Source: Pagrus major (lineage: Eukaryota; Chordata; Actinopteri; Spariformes; Sparidae). From it: 64,000 bases of DNA. Location of the stretch: NCBI RefSeq assembly GCF_040436345.1, contig NC_133232.1, positions 30,517,315 to 30,581,314 on the forward strand, in the 5' to 3' direction. A program made the translations under genes and the position numbers. Shown in pieces: positions 31,809 through 46,150 of this stretch (position 1 is the first letter of the stretch; every line of letters begins with the position of its first letter). Under the pieces are notes generated by a model, which saw only the letters and a list, made by a program, of their open reading frames with translations, searched no databases and was not told where the DNA came from.

Positions 31809-34800
31809 TTACGAGCAAACAAACAAATCCACTGTATTTATGTTTGACGCTTCAAAAAATGAAAAACTAGCCTACAACGAAAAATAACAAGCAACCCGTA
31901 GCTGCTCCACAACAACACACGACGCGTGTTTCTAGTCGGACTATTAGGCAGACGGACGTTTCAAAATACAAAACTTTATTGTCAAAAACAACTGGCTACG
32001 TCCTGATATAAACCGCCACAGTTTAAGCTTTTTTGAGCCAAAAGAAGAGCTATTTATCATCGAAATGTTGGTAGGTTTAACTCTATTTATGTTTGGTGTT
32101 TTTATATGTGTTAGAGAGCTGCTCTCGCTAACTAACAAGAAGGAATAAATCAATTTGAGGACGTTTCCCGCCAATGTCGATAGATGGAGACAAACGGCTC
32201 AAACCTCATGAAGGCGAGTGGCTGTTAAGAGAGTAATATTATTGTACAGCGAAGAAAATGTAACTCTGGGCCATCTGTTTGTATTAGTTGAACTACTAAA
32301 TACAACTAAAGTAATCAGTCTGTGACATTATAATCAGCTGTGTCATATCACTGTGTTTAAAATGGCGCATTTGACAGATATCGTGTAGCACAGGGCGTCA
32401 CATACTGTCACAAATCCCAAATTCACAGATAGAGTAAGTTTCTAATGGGAAAAGTAAACAACAAAATAACTCAGGCATAACAGGAAAAGCAATGTATCTG
32501 CATAAGGATGGCGTTTGTTGTGTTTATTGTCTATGTATTTTAGGGTTTGCCTATTTCAAAACCCAAATCACTGCTGCCATGTAGTGAAACTATCATACTG
32601 ATCATAATCCTCACAGTGCAGGCTGTACTGTAGGTAAAATACTTCTTGTGAGACTGTAGCATGAGATTTCAAGTCAAAAACTAATGCAAGTAGTCTTGTT
32701 GACATTCTCTTTATGGTATTTTGACATCATTTTTAAAATGTTGGCGCAACATGTCCTGTTTTTTTTGGTCTTTATTGGTTTTCTTAATTTTACTGATGAT
32801 TGGCTCCTGAGCTGTACTGATGCCCTTTGGGGATTATGGCCTTTTTTTGTGTTATTATTTGTGTTAGTCGAGTGGAGGTGGTATCAGTAGGTCTTTTCCT
32901 ATGTCAAACCATTTTCCTTTTAGGGGTGAAGTTATCTATCTGTCTGCTGCACATTAGATCAGTCATAAGCTTTCATCTGGCAGTATTAAACCACCTCCAC
33001 ACCCCGATCTCTCCTTATGTAATAAAAAGTGGCACCAGATTTTAAAATCCAGACTTTCCACTGTCATGCAGTCATGACTGCATTGGAACCTGACTTGACA
33101 GGTTGATCAAAGCAACATCTGACAGGTCATGTTTTAATAATGTCCTCTTCTGAAGTACATATAAAGCAGCAGGGATCCTGACTGATGGAGAAGTACAGTA
33201 GCTTTTCCACCAATGATCTCTGATTTCAGGACAGACTGAGAGTGAAGGATGTCTGGTTCACTCTCAGGGTCGTTTATGGTTCGGCCCTCCCCTGTGTGTC
33301 TCATAAAGTGCCATCTCGTTGCCTCCGTGTAGCAACAAGGAGGCTATAATGGCTGTATGACTGGGCTGAGCCAATATTGAACCATCATAATCACTTTTTA
33401 TGTCTTTACCCAAAGAGACTTAGCGGGGGCTATTAGCTTGCATGGCCAGTGAAAATATCATTATCATTACTAGCCACAGACACATAACCACAAAGACTTT
33501 GATATTAAACTTAAGTAAAAGGTTAAGGTGCCGATGAAAGAGACACAACACAGGGGACTAACTGTTTAAGAAAAGATATTGTTAGTACAAGATCGATAAT
33601 GATAATATTCTGTTAAACGATTATCTCAACTTTACTAGAAGAAAGTTCTCTGACTACTTTTATTAAAGGGCTTTATGTCAGTTTTACAGGTGGCATTTTC
33701 CCCAGTGTAGGTCAAATATATTAAGTTTTAATAAAAGAAATCTTCTTTTATCTTACTGAACATCTGTTGCCTCCTAATTGACCATGAGGACAGTGACCAG
33801 CAACAAAACACCTAAGTAAAAATAATCTACATTTTGCATTCAAATGAAAGAAAGTAGATTAATGGTTTAACTTCAGATGTGAGAATCTGAATCAGCGGTG
33901 GTGTTTATTTTCACTTTTTGAATATTTTGTTACATTGTCGCCTGGCATGTGGTAGATGACATTCGTTCGCACGTATAAAAAAGAAAAAACTTGGGTTAAA
34001 TAATTCAGATGTGAACGTGTCAGTTCATGTGTGAAAACCAGCATGTGTCCATCATGGATTAGAATCGAATCATCACCTTTTTAAATATTATTTTACAGTA
34101 ATATGGGGAACGTTCAGGGGCGAAACTACTCACATGTGTGTTTTTAATTCTGACATGGATCAACATATAGGACAACATACTTCATAAACATCAATAAACA
34201 AAAAAAACACCATATACTGAAATGGAGAATACAGATTTGTTAAAGTAGGATATTGGATACAGAATTAAAAAGGCCTACAATAAATCAACAAGCTGTAAAT
34301 AGCCTGTAAATAGCATGAGAGATGAGACATACACTACTTGAAATCAGTAAGGGATGTATAAAATCCAAATGAAATGTGTTGCATTGTTACAATCAAGTGA
34401 AACACTAAAATACCCCAATATCCCTAACTCATTTTGAGTGGTGTATGTCATAAAATTGAAGGTTGCCACAGAGTTAAAGCCTTAAAGTTGAGCATATTCC
34501 CATACTGGTCCCAGTAAGAAGTGATTTCCTCTGAGGGCCTCTGCAGTGTTTACCTCTGCTCTCTGGAGCAACACTCGGGGGATTAATGCATCTGAGGTCT
34601 GTAACCAATTATCTTCGTTGATACACTTTAATTCACAATCTCCTCCCTCGGGCAATACCACAGGCTCCGGGTTGAGCATATTAATGTGATCTCAACTGGA
34701 CCTTTATCTGTGTCCTTTGTTCCCTCTGCTGCTACCTGCCCTGCCCCTTTAAGATTAGACATTTCAATCTAGGCGTGTTTCCTGCTGCCATTGACTAAAA

Positions 34801-35000
34801 CCGAGAGCTGGCATCCTGCGGGAAAAAAAGCACATCAAACAGCTTTACATGTCCGCGTCCATACAGCAGATCATTGCTTTTTATTTTTAAAGGTTTTTTT
34901 ATTATTATTATTTCAGACGAAGGCACGCGGACCACGTCCGACAGCCTGGTCAGAGTCTAATGTCCATAAACACGGAGCAGCTCGCCTGGACGATCATTTA
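31809..35000. other. tyw2-zdhhc9 head-to-head intergenic region
   Basis: About 3 kb without a recognised gene. The left 200 bases presumably contain the tyw2 5' UTR and promoter (CG content rises around 31795-31930). The middle is AT-rich unique or old-repeat sequence. About 34480-34690 is a repeat-poor block. The right end rises in CG towards zdhhc9. Confidence 0.6.
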
Positions 35001-35493
35001 TGATATATCGAGATGATATGAATGTCAATCGGTCAAGGTCCGCTATCCCGATGCAACAGCCACAACTGGATTGTTCTGCTGGGAAACATCTGCCTCAAGC
35101 ATTTGGATGAATTCCCACTAATTTCCCCCCGATATTGAGCGGACGGAGAGCGGATAGAGATTGTTTGCGCGGCGTGGGAGCCTCGCCGTGGGAATGACAC
35201 GCTGCAGTAAAGACGAGAAAAACTGGAAATAAAAAAATGGATCGGGAAACATTGATGATGTGACTGCGACACCATTCAACGAAAAAGAAAATGCTTCCCA
35301 GTCGTCCCCTTGTGCAGAAATCTTTAATATTTCTCAGTAAGTCGTGTGTTTTCTGTGTGCCAGAGGACTGTGTGTAACATTGACTGGACAGTGAGAATAT
35401 ATCGGCTTATTGTCTGCCTCGTTTTTACAGTATAACAAGTGACATTAACCCCAAAGCAGCACCGAGGACCGATCTGAGCACAGGACAGGCACC
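35001..35493 (+). promoter_or_regulatory. zdhhc9 5' UTR and promoter-proximal region
   Basis: CG-rich patches (GGACGGAGAGCGG, TTTGCGCGGCGTGG) lie upstream of the start codon. A good donor (CTCA|GTAAGTCG, about 35337) and acceptor (TTTTTACAG|TATAAC, about 35430) could define a short intron of about 95 bases in the 5' UTR. The transcription start is not determinable here. Confidence 0.4.
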
Positions 35494-38400
35494 ATGTCGG
35501 CGGTGATGATAACACGGAAGGTGCGAAAATGGGAGAAGCTCCCGGGCAAGAACACTTTCTGCTGCGACGGTCGGGTGATGATGGCCCGGCAGAAAGGAGT
35601 CTTCTACCTGACCATGTTCCTCATCGTCGGGACCTGCTCGCTCTTCTTCGCTTTCGAGTAAGTCCCTTCCTCCATCTCTGACCCCTCATGAGCCATCTGA
35701 GTCAAAGCCATGATTTGTGTCCACTTACACCATGGAGGCCAGTTTAAAAATAATAATAATAATGTGAACTAGTTTAAGAAATCATTTTCATTATGAGATA
35801 ATGAAGTCGAAGTTATGAGATAAATTTCTTCATAGTATGATACAAAGACATAGTTATGAGATAAAAAAGTAGAAAGTGTGAGATGAATTTCATCATTGCA
35901 AGATTAAAAAGTCATAGTTATGAGTTGAAATAATGAGATGAAATCTGAGTTCTGGGATAAAAAGTCATAATTAGGGGCTCAAAAGTCAAGTTTATGGGAT
36001 AGAAAGTGAAAATTGTGATCGAAAGTCAATAAATTGAAGATCATAAATTGAAATTATGAGATATAAAGTCATTATTAAAAGGTGAGACGTCATAATTCTG
36101 AGATAAAAAGTCACAATTGTGTCAAAAGTCGACATTATGAGATAGATTTGGACTTTTTATCTCACAGTTGTGGCTTCTATCAAGTAAATGTGACTTTTTT
36201 AATCTCATAATGTTGACTTGTGAGTAACCATGGCCCACTATGGGACAATATGAACATGTAATGTCACGATTATCCTCGCCAAAGTAATTGTGATTCAGGA
36301 TATTATCTGGATAATCATCAAAATATGCTTAAAACTGGAATGCTGCTGGAATTTACTTTAATTTTACCTTGCATTTAGTTAAGAAACACATATTTTTTTG
36401 CATTGTCGTTATTTAAGCTAACTTCCTGTCCATTTTGCAGTTAGCAATCCCCTCCCTCCTCTGTACGTCACATCATAAACACACAGATGTAATCGCAACA
36501 CAGAGCAGCAAACAGGGAGGATCCTGATCATCTGTGTGTTCATGAGCAGACAGGACCACCTCATTATGGAGCTCTCTGTATTGATTGGATAGAACGGGCA
36601 GGGATACTCTTTTACTGCATGAGCAGGGGGAGAAGAGACGTGCCTTAGTGACCAAACACTCACTGAAAATGTAGAGCTATTAAACTCTTATTTTAATAAA
36701 AACTATATAAGTTACAGCTGCTTTAAACAAGGTAATCATAAATCATAGAGTCCAGCTGTTTTTGGAGGAAGAATGTTGAATATTTCGAGTTCCAGCTTTT
36801 CCAAATATGAATATTTTCTGGTTTGCTCTGTCTTTTCTGACACTAAACCAAACATCTTTGGGTTTTAGACCATTGCAGCCCTACAGTATGTTAAAGGGCT
36901 AACTCAATTTTTCATTTATGATTGATCGTCTTGTCAGTGAAATGTTAACTATCCAAAACCCAAATATATTCAGGTTACCCTCATGTATGACAAATAAACT
37001 AGTAAAGCTAAACCAGCTACTATTTGGACATTTTCCATGAAAAATCACTAAAATGATTGATCAACTATCCAAATAGTTGCTATGACTTGCTTATAGTGTT
37101 CACACCCATTTTTTTAGTCTCATCTCAACCATTTCTGTTGTATGTTGATCTTCCTGATGTGTGCTATTGTGCATGTGTGTTTAAAGTAATTATTGGATCT
37201 ATGTTAAGGTTGTGTGATTTTTTTTTTTTTTTTTTTTGGTCAGTCTCTTGTCAAGCTGATCTGTGACCTCCTATGTTGCATTTATTTGTAAGGACTTCTG
37301 TTTAGATGACCTCCCAGACATGCTGTGGGTCCACGTCTTGTTGCTCAGAATTCAGTCCCTGTCAGAGAAAAGGTTTCTGATTGACTACATACTGGGGTGT
37401 TAAATATTTAATACCCCTCGCTGTCCAGCTTCTGCTCTGGTTTAAGAAAGGAAAGCTGCAGAATTCTGTTGTCTCAGCAGTTCAGTCTCAACCCTCAGAC
37501 GACCCAATGGACTCATTAACTCTGCACTCACAGCCACTCGGCTCGGATGCAGCATGTAAAAAAAAACGAAATCCTTTCAGTGAAGGCTACATGGAGGATA
37601 GTTTGATTGATAATCATCAAGCAGGGTTGCTTCTTAGCTAGATCGCACTCATTTTCTGTCTTTGCCCCACCTGTTTCCTCCTTCTTCTCCTCTTTCTTGC
37701 CAGACAAATCAGGCACGATGATTTAGCATAAAATGCTGCTCTGTAACACAGTAACCTCTCTTGACTGTGGGCGTGTATGCAGCTAACAGGCCAAATGGAT
37801 TTGGAGCATAGCAGAGAAGAGAAGTAGCTGCTCTCACATAGTGCCAGGCCCTTCCCATCTCTATCTGCTCTGCACTTTAATGGCCTCCGGCTTTCGTTAG
37901 AGTCCGGACAGAAGGAGCTGGTGTCCAGCTCAGAGCAAAGAGGGAGAGATGATACTGCTCACGCTGAACGTCCAGAACCCAGAGGAGGCATTGCGGTGAC
38001 TAATGGCTGGAGGGTTGTTAGCATACTATGTTCATATTACAGCGGAACATAATTATCTCTCATGGGGGGATGGATATTAACGTGGAGATTGGACCCAGAC
38101 AACAGGGGGGTAATTTTCAAACTCGCCATTACACGGCATGTTGATACATATCTGATTTAAACCTCTGACAGAGTAATTGCCTTCTGCAAAACGGCTCGGA
38201 GGTCTAATGCATTCACACACTGCCCATCTGAGACTACGTTTAAGTCCAGTCTTTTTCTTGGCAATACATTATTCTTTCTATAAATGCCAGAAAATAGTGA
38301 AAATGTGAAAACGGTCCCAAATATCGTTTTTCAGTCTTCTTGTTTTCTTATAATCGGTATCGGCCCTAAAAAAAAGCCATATCTGTTGACCCCTGTTGCT

Positions 38401-41400
38401 AAGGTTGTGGCACCTGGTTGCTATGGTTTTATAGAGTCTCGCCCTCGCACACTATGTGTTGTTATAAGCTGTAGGCTACCCACCCACTGCCCAGTGGTTG
38501 ATGCCCAGAAACGTCCTGAACACGGCAACAAAAGAAAATGGAGTCAGTGGGCCAAGTCTCTGCAGATGCAGACACCGCCACACACTTCTCGTGGGTGGCT
38601 AGTCATGATTTAGAGGGATTACCGACATTGTTTTTAGGAAGTCCTACTCACTCTGTGTTTAGCTATGAAATGGATTACCATGAAATTTGGCACCATCAGA
38701 TTATCAGATCAAATGTAGGCTTGCTTTTAGTGCTAATTAGCGAACATTAGCATGCTTACTACACTAAGATGTTCAACATTGTAAACATCATACCTGCTAA
38801 ATGTCAGCTAGGTAGCATAGCCTTTGTGAGTATGTTACTGTAGCGTGCTGATGTTAGCATTTAGCTCACGGTCCCACAGAGCCGTTAGCAGGGCAGTAGA
38901 CTCTTGAGGCCTTTGCACATTAAGTCTGTTTTTTAAAATCTGTCATCGGATTAATAAACGTAATGCACAGAAACCTTGCACAGTCAGTCTGATGCATTTA
39001 TTATTCTATTCATGGTGAAAATTCACAATATAAGACATGTTGTGAGATGGCTGCTTGTGTCAGCTAACAACACTGAGTGGATTGTTTCACTCGTCTTCAG
39101 GACAAGAGTTTCTGTCAATCAACTTATAATAAATCAACTGATTAATTTATAATACTGGCATTTTTCCAAAACTCAATTTATAAAAGACTTGTGATTGATT
39201 TAAAAACTTAACTACAGTTTGCTGCACAAACAAAATGTCAAAGTAGCAAAGATTCTGTGTGGGATAATTCTAGTGCATTTTGTTATATCATGTATTGTTT
39301 ATCATATACTTGTCTTTGTCGTGTAGTTTTCTTGTCTTGGAGGGTTCAGTCTTCACATGTTGTCTGGAGGTTGAGCTCTGAGCCGCACTGTGGCATTGAG
39401 GGGAGAACAGAGAGGGCAGTGTCCTGGCGTGGGCTGGATCATTTCCAACACTTGCTGAGCAGACATCTCACGTTTATCACCAGCCACCGGCAGCTCGTGC
39501 AGGGGGACCTCTCCGGGCTTTAATTTGTGCTAAATTGCGGAAGCAAGCAGTCGAACATACAAATGGAAAGACCCATTAGGAACAACTAAACAAATTATTT
39601 ACTGTGGAGGTGGGCCGGCTTTCTGGTTTACAGTTGGAATACATTTTAGGACTGTATGTCATTACCCTGCTGGTTTTGTGCCCATTTAATATCCACTGAT
39701 CTAATTTTTAATAGGATTTTACATAATAACATTTGCTTATGATGTTTAAAAAGCTTTGGTAGTTCTTTGCCAAATGTGTAGGCTAAATATCCGCAAAAGG
39801 CTTCCTCACAGTTGGATTTTCACTGGTTTGGTTCCCATTTTTATGTGTGTGTTCATGTGTGTGTGGTGCGCGTGCATGCATGCAAACGTGCATGTGGATA
39901 GCCACCTATGGAGCTTGGATGAAGGAACAAGAAACTGGAACAGAAGGACAGTGTGTCATCTGTCTGTCCACCCCGGGATGCTGAGCTACGAGGCCAGAGA
40001 AGCATATGTGCTTGTAGTGAGACTGAACCTTTGTCTTTGCCTGTGCTTGTCTATTTGTACTCTACATCTACATCCCTACACTTGCTGCAAGGTACAGGCT
40101 GTCACTGTGTCCAGTTGACCGTCCCGTCCTCTAGTCGGCCTCATAAAATGTAAAGATGTGGAGGACTGAGCCTGCAGGGCGAGCAGCTGCAGTCAGAGGA
40201 GATCTTGTAACCGACCCCTGAGCCTCCCTCAGCATCTGACCCCGCCCTGTCTCTCTGCTTGCCAATCAGAAAGCAGCTGCCTGGCCTGGCTAGATGTGCA
40301 ATAACATGATTTATGTCCTATTCAGAGTCCATGCTCCATTTACAGTAACCGTGATCTACAGGCTTTGTTCTCTGGAAGCTTCCCTGGCAGGAGGAGAGGG
40401 CTGCACAAATCCCGAGCCATATAGGGAGGCACATTTCACGTATTTTCGCACTTTGTCTTCATCTGTTTGGTTTGAAAAAGATTCTCTCCCGGAAAGAAAC
40501 GACCACCAGTTTTATCACAATGGTATTATTTTTTCATGTGGCTGAAATGAAATCATCAGATTCATCATTATTCTTAATTTCACTTAGTGATCATTCTATG
40601 ATGCAACATCTTTAATCCTACATTTAATCCTTAATAAAAGGATGCCGTGTAACATCTCTCTCTCTCGTATGGTATTTAACTGTTGCATAACAAGGAAGAC
40701 TGATTTAAACCGGACAACAGATTGCACCGTCTGGAATCTGATGTATGAGTGAGTTTAAAAGAGGTTACACTAAAGCTCCAAAGACTTTTAAAGGACATGT
40801 TTAGTTCTAGTTAGTGCCTCTCGTGTAGACCATTCACACCGTGAGGCATTCAGTTTTCTGAAAAGAAAAAATACTTTGTGATCTTTAAAAAAACCTTTCT
40901 AAAAAACTATTTCTAGCTTTTAAAAAATACTCACACTTTTCCTCTTACCTGTAGTGCTTTTTATCCATCTCAATGGGTTTGGTGATATTGGCCACAGAGA
41001 TGTCTGCCTTCACTCCAATATAATGGGACTACATAGCGCTTGTGCTGCAAACGCCGAAAAATACAATTTGAAAAATTCAACAGCAGTGTCTCATTCCAGA
41101 AATCATGACCCTGTCAAACAAGATTAACAAAAAAACAATCTACATCTTGGCTTCTTGTGGTGTTCAGTTTCGGTGAACTTTGACCGACAAAGTCTCGGCC
41201 ACAACAAATAGCAAAGTCGCGTATGGTTGGCCCCAGCAAACTGAGTTCTGTGTGCCTTACATCCAGCGCTGGCAGACGATTTTAATTTGCCTGCATTCTC
41301 GATGTGTGACTGCAAACTTTTTCAAAGATGGCAGACAGACATGACATATCTCCTTACTCAAAAGGACATTTGTCAGGTCTGGCCTTCTGGATTTAAAAAC

Positions 41401-44400
41401 ACAGTCACAACTTAAAAAACAAGATGGACATTTTTTTTATTGTGCAGCAGACTGAATATTTTTCATCCAGATGGTTACAAAATGGCATTAAGGACTCTTA
41501 TTTTTCAGAAAAAAGTCGCTTAGCACTGTGACTCGAATGTTATGGTAATACGTGAACTGGAGAAGCACGATTACATCCGCAGAAAAGGCTGCTGCTGGAG
41601 GACAAAATCCTCCTCGAACCAGAGTATTTACTAAGTTCAGTAATAAAGTGGTTGTTCTGTCTGTAGGTGAAAAAGACGTGAGGGCAAGTAGAGTTTGTGA
41701 GCTTTTTGTTTTTTTTCAGCAGTGCCCTAGAAACAGGCAGAGTCACAGTCTACAAATGTTTGTGTGACGGAGGCCCACTGTGGATGAACCTGCACAGTGA
41801 GTGCATAATTCATTTATAGTATGATTCATGCAGATTTGCAACAGCTTACAACCATTAAGTATTAATCAAGGAAGGGCTTTAAATGTTCAGCAGAGGTAAA
41901 ATGTCATGACTCACCCATACATGACATGGTGACATCTAAATCCTGGGTTCAGTGGTTTTTATTGGTGAGAAGTTGAAGTGATTTTAATTCAGCGATATCC
42001 CGACTTTACAAGCTTCTCATCTTCGAGCTCGAGTCATCCTGAGTTAAGAGGGAAATCCTCTGGATCAAAGTCTGCAGTCGACACACCCTAATACATTTAA
42101 TGCCCACTCAACCCATACACACAGTGAACTTTTCTTTCCATGCAGAATAAGCACTACCATAGGTAGCTTATCTCTATCTATTATGTAAGGCTGTGTAATT
42201 ATTCTTTATGGTAAATGTGATTATTGTCCTTTATGACCAGCTGATTGCAGGTTTTTCAGCTTATGGGATCCCATTTAAAACCAATAAACCGTTTATTTTC
42301 CATATTCCAAGAACTCATGGCCTAATGGTCACTCTGGTGCTTTTATGACAGTTTTATAGGCACCCATTAAGTAAACAAAATTGAGTATAGCATATGGCAA
42401 AAGCACTTAATCTGCATCTTAAGTCTGCAGCAGATTGAAGTGTAATAAAAAATATATTTTTGTGTTGTGGATTTGAATTCATATTCTTAAAAAGGTTACA
42501 GTCAACCTGCTCTGATTTTGACCTGCAGTTGTCTTTCTACTGGGTGTTGATCTGTAGCTCTCACCAAAATACTCAAAATACTCCACTACAAGTAAAAGTC
42601 CTGCATTGAAAACTTTATTTATATGACACGACAGTAGTATTATCAGAAAAATGTTCTTGAAATATAAAAGTAATAGTGCTGTCTATGTAGACCTCTGTCA
42701 GTGGTATTATGATGTATTATTATCTCCCCCAAGGAGGTTGGTTGGTTTGTCAGAATGGATTTCCATGAACGTTGGATGGAGGATGGGTCTCGGCCCAAAA
42801 TAGACCCCTTCTGGAGTGGTTCCATGTAAAGGGACGGATCCAGGAATCTCTTCTCACTCTCTTTAACATTGTGAGATAGCGTGTTTTTCAACATGGATCT
42901 TGATGGAAAAAAACAGGCATATTTAGGTGGCTGATATCTATGAATGAGTACAATTTGATGTGGATCCATATAAAAATGTAGCAGATTTAAAGATGTTTTA
43001 TTTGATATTGGATTCGCCTTGATGGCGAAGGTATACACTCTAGTGAGAGCCGTTACTAGAGAGAGCCAGAGTTATTATTAGTAAAACATGAAAGGAATAG
43101 TTTTACATTCGAGAAAGACGCTTATTAATTTTTTTGCTGAGAAGATTGATACTACTGTATACGTACAGCTAGCAGCAGGTTAGCCGATTTTCGCATAAAG
43201 ACTTCAACATTAACAAAATCCAACTATCACCTCTAAAGCTCACTTAATAACATGTTATCTCATTTTTATAATTGTCACCAGATACACAGCACCCAGTTGA
43301 GATCCGGAGAAGTCCCCACAGCACATCACTTTCCACCAAACCTCAGATTGTTGTCGGTTTTTGTGCTGATTAAACAAACAAGATAAAATGTCTTCATCAG
43401 TGAGCTTTAGAGAAGACGGCAGTCAGATTTTGTGACCTTTAGACAGAGGCAGGCTTGCTGTTTCCTCATGTTTTCAGTCTTCGTGCTAAGCTAACAGTCT
43501 AGCGTACACACATGAGAGTGGTATCGATCTTCTCATCTAATTCATGTCAAGATAGTGAATAAGTGTATTTCCCATAATGCTTATTTAAAGGGTCACTCCA
43601 CCAGTTAGCATGACACCACCGTACTCACAATGGACGTTTAAAGCTGAACCTGAGATATTGTCTTTTTTATTCCACGTTTGTTTTCCGGATCAAAACCCTA
43701 ATCAAAAGTCTGGGTCAACTTCAGTTGCATTATGGTTAATGCATAATTGGATTTAGGTGCATTGTTATCAGATGAAATGAATACATTGAAGTGCCGTCTC
43801 AAGTACCGTAGAGTTAAAACACTCAGCTGAAGTGAAGTACTTAAGAAAATGTAGTTTTCACCACTGTAGTGTGTCTTGAGCCTCAATGAGGAGGCAGAAT
43901 GTTGAGTAAGAAAGGGAGGGAATGTGTAAGTGGTGTATGAGTGTCACTTGGTGGTCTGATTGATCGCCTCACTGATGAAAACATTCCCCCCACATGGACA
44001 CAGGGCCTGATTAAGTCCAGTTTTTTTCTGCTGTCTGTGTGGTGACGGATGAACACACAGTGTCAGTGTGCCAGCACCACCCTGCTCCTCAACAGCAGAG
44101 GAAATGGTCACGTCCAGGAAGGACGTGGAGGCTTGATGGGAAGCGATGATAGAGTGGGCCTCGAATACCTACCAGTCATCATTACGGGAATTACATTTCA
44201 TCGACAGACCGCCTCCCCTCAGTCTGAATGCACCGGCTGCTCTCTGCTGTCTCTGCACTAACAAATGGGCCAAACATACTTCAAAGGCCTGGGCCAGTGG
44301 AAACTTCTATTGATTTGATCTCTGCTCCTGGTTTCCATTAGTGGGGGAAAAAAAAGGCTCGGCAGGGAAACTGCTCAGACCAGTCCAGCAGGTGTTGTGT

Positions 44401-46119
44401 GTGTGTGTGTTGTTGTCATGTCAGTGCTCAGGTATGCTGTCATACCTGATTCATCTACATACTGCGACTGAACAGGTGGACTTTGGACAGGTTCTCTGCT
44501 GTCTTGTACTGATTGGCTTTTATAAACACAGCTACATCCCTTTCCTTTAAACTTCCTGTCAGCTGTGTCTGTCTGTGGTGACAATGTATTAAACTGCACC
44601 CAGAGAAGAAGACAAGACAATATTATGGCTTTTATGAAGTTAATGATGAAATTGGTTGAATCACTTTAGATTCACTCACCCTAAGTTTTTTGCTTTAATC
44701 TGTCATTATGAAGTAAATGTTGATTGCACAGTGAAATAGCTATAGAATAATAACACTGTTAGTATTTAGACTGGTTCCTTACAAACCTTGCTTTCAAGTT
44801 GCCATCGAGCACAAAATCTCACAAAATTGAAGGATGCCAGTCTGTGTTGGCAGACTGGTACAATTTCTGTCTGCTTTCACGCCTCCATTTTAGACTGAAT
44901 GAATGAGTAAACTCATGTTTTGTCCTGTGTTTTATTTGTGGGAAACCTGCCTGTTTTGACTTTTTTACATGTGAAATATGTAAAACAGAGGAAAGAAGCA
45001 AATCTTCAGTACTTCTACCTCTTTTTTTAGTTTGCTCTGTTTGTTTGTTTGTTTATTAAGTGCTGCATTAGCATCTGTATTAACACAGTAGCTACTCTTC
45101 CTGAGATCTCCATTATTTCCATTAACAAATCTTCATCAATAAAATTGCATTAATAAACATCCATAACTTTCATTCTCCTATTAAATCTCAAGACACTGCA
45201 CAAACCGAAATTGACACACAACAATCAAAGTATACTCAAAACTTATCTGACAAATACATTAGCTCTATATAATTATTTAATCTCTTAAATAAATAAAAAA
45301 AGAAAGCACTTAAACCTCAACCACTATATCACATATATGTGTGGGATGGATAGCTTTCAACATCCATATCATATCTTCAGAAAATAAAAAACATACATAT
45401 ACATGTGTAAATACAAGCGTAACTTTTTGTGAAAACATGTTGTATAACTCTCTGAAATCAAAAAACTTGGTAGTGAATTCATTGAATACATTGCTCTGTC
45501 CTCCAGCACATTGATATTAAAATAAAAAATGGAAAGTACAATATCAAACAAAACCCAACTCAACCAAAAAGAATCGCACAGTAGTGAAAACATCATCATG
45601 CATTAGTGCTGCTTTCCAGCAGTTCTGGCCGCCCAAAATAATTTATGGGTCGCACTCAATTATGTAACTGAATATGCAGTGTTTTGTCGGATATGTGATA
45701 CAGATAAATTGCTACTCTCCTGAAGGGGTTATTATGTTTCACACAAGAAAAACACTATTTTTTACTTAAACCTAGGCCTAATGATGTTTTTTAAGTATAT
45801 AACTTATCAATTGGTGCATAAAAGAAGGAGTGAAAATCTGTTAGCTGACTCTGTTTCAGCTCAACTTTCTACAACAAAGAAATATAATGTGCATATGTAA
45901 TGTTCCATCTTCCACATAATATTGCAGAGAGTGCATCATCTGTGTGGGCAGACTTTTTGCATGACCTGTAGTACAGAAGTTATTCCTGTGCAGTACAATG
46001 CACAGTACCTTGCAGTCCTGTAGAGTAACATCAGTGCTGCATTATGAATATATGATCCCTGCCAAATAGGAGGAAGATGAAGAGGAAATTAACTATTAAT
46101 AACTGCATGTGGAAGCCTT

Positions 46120-46150
<31 letters not shown>

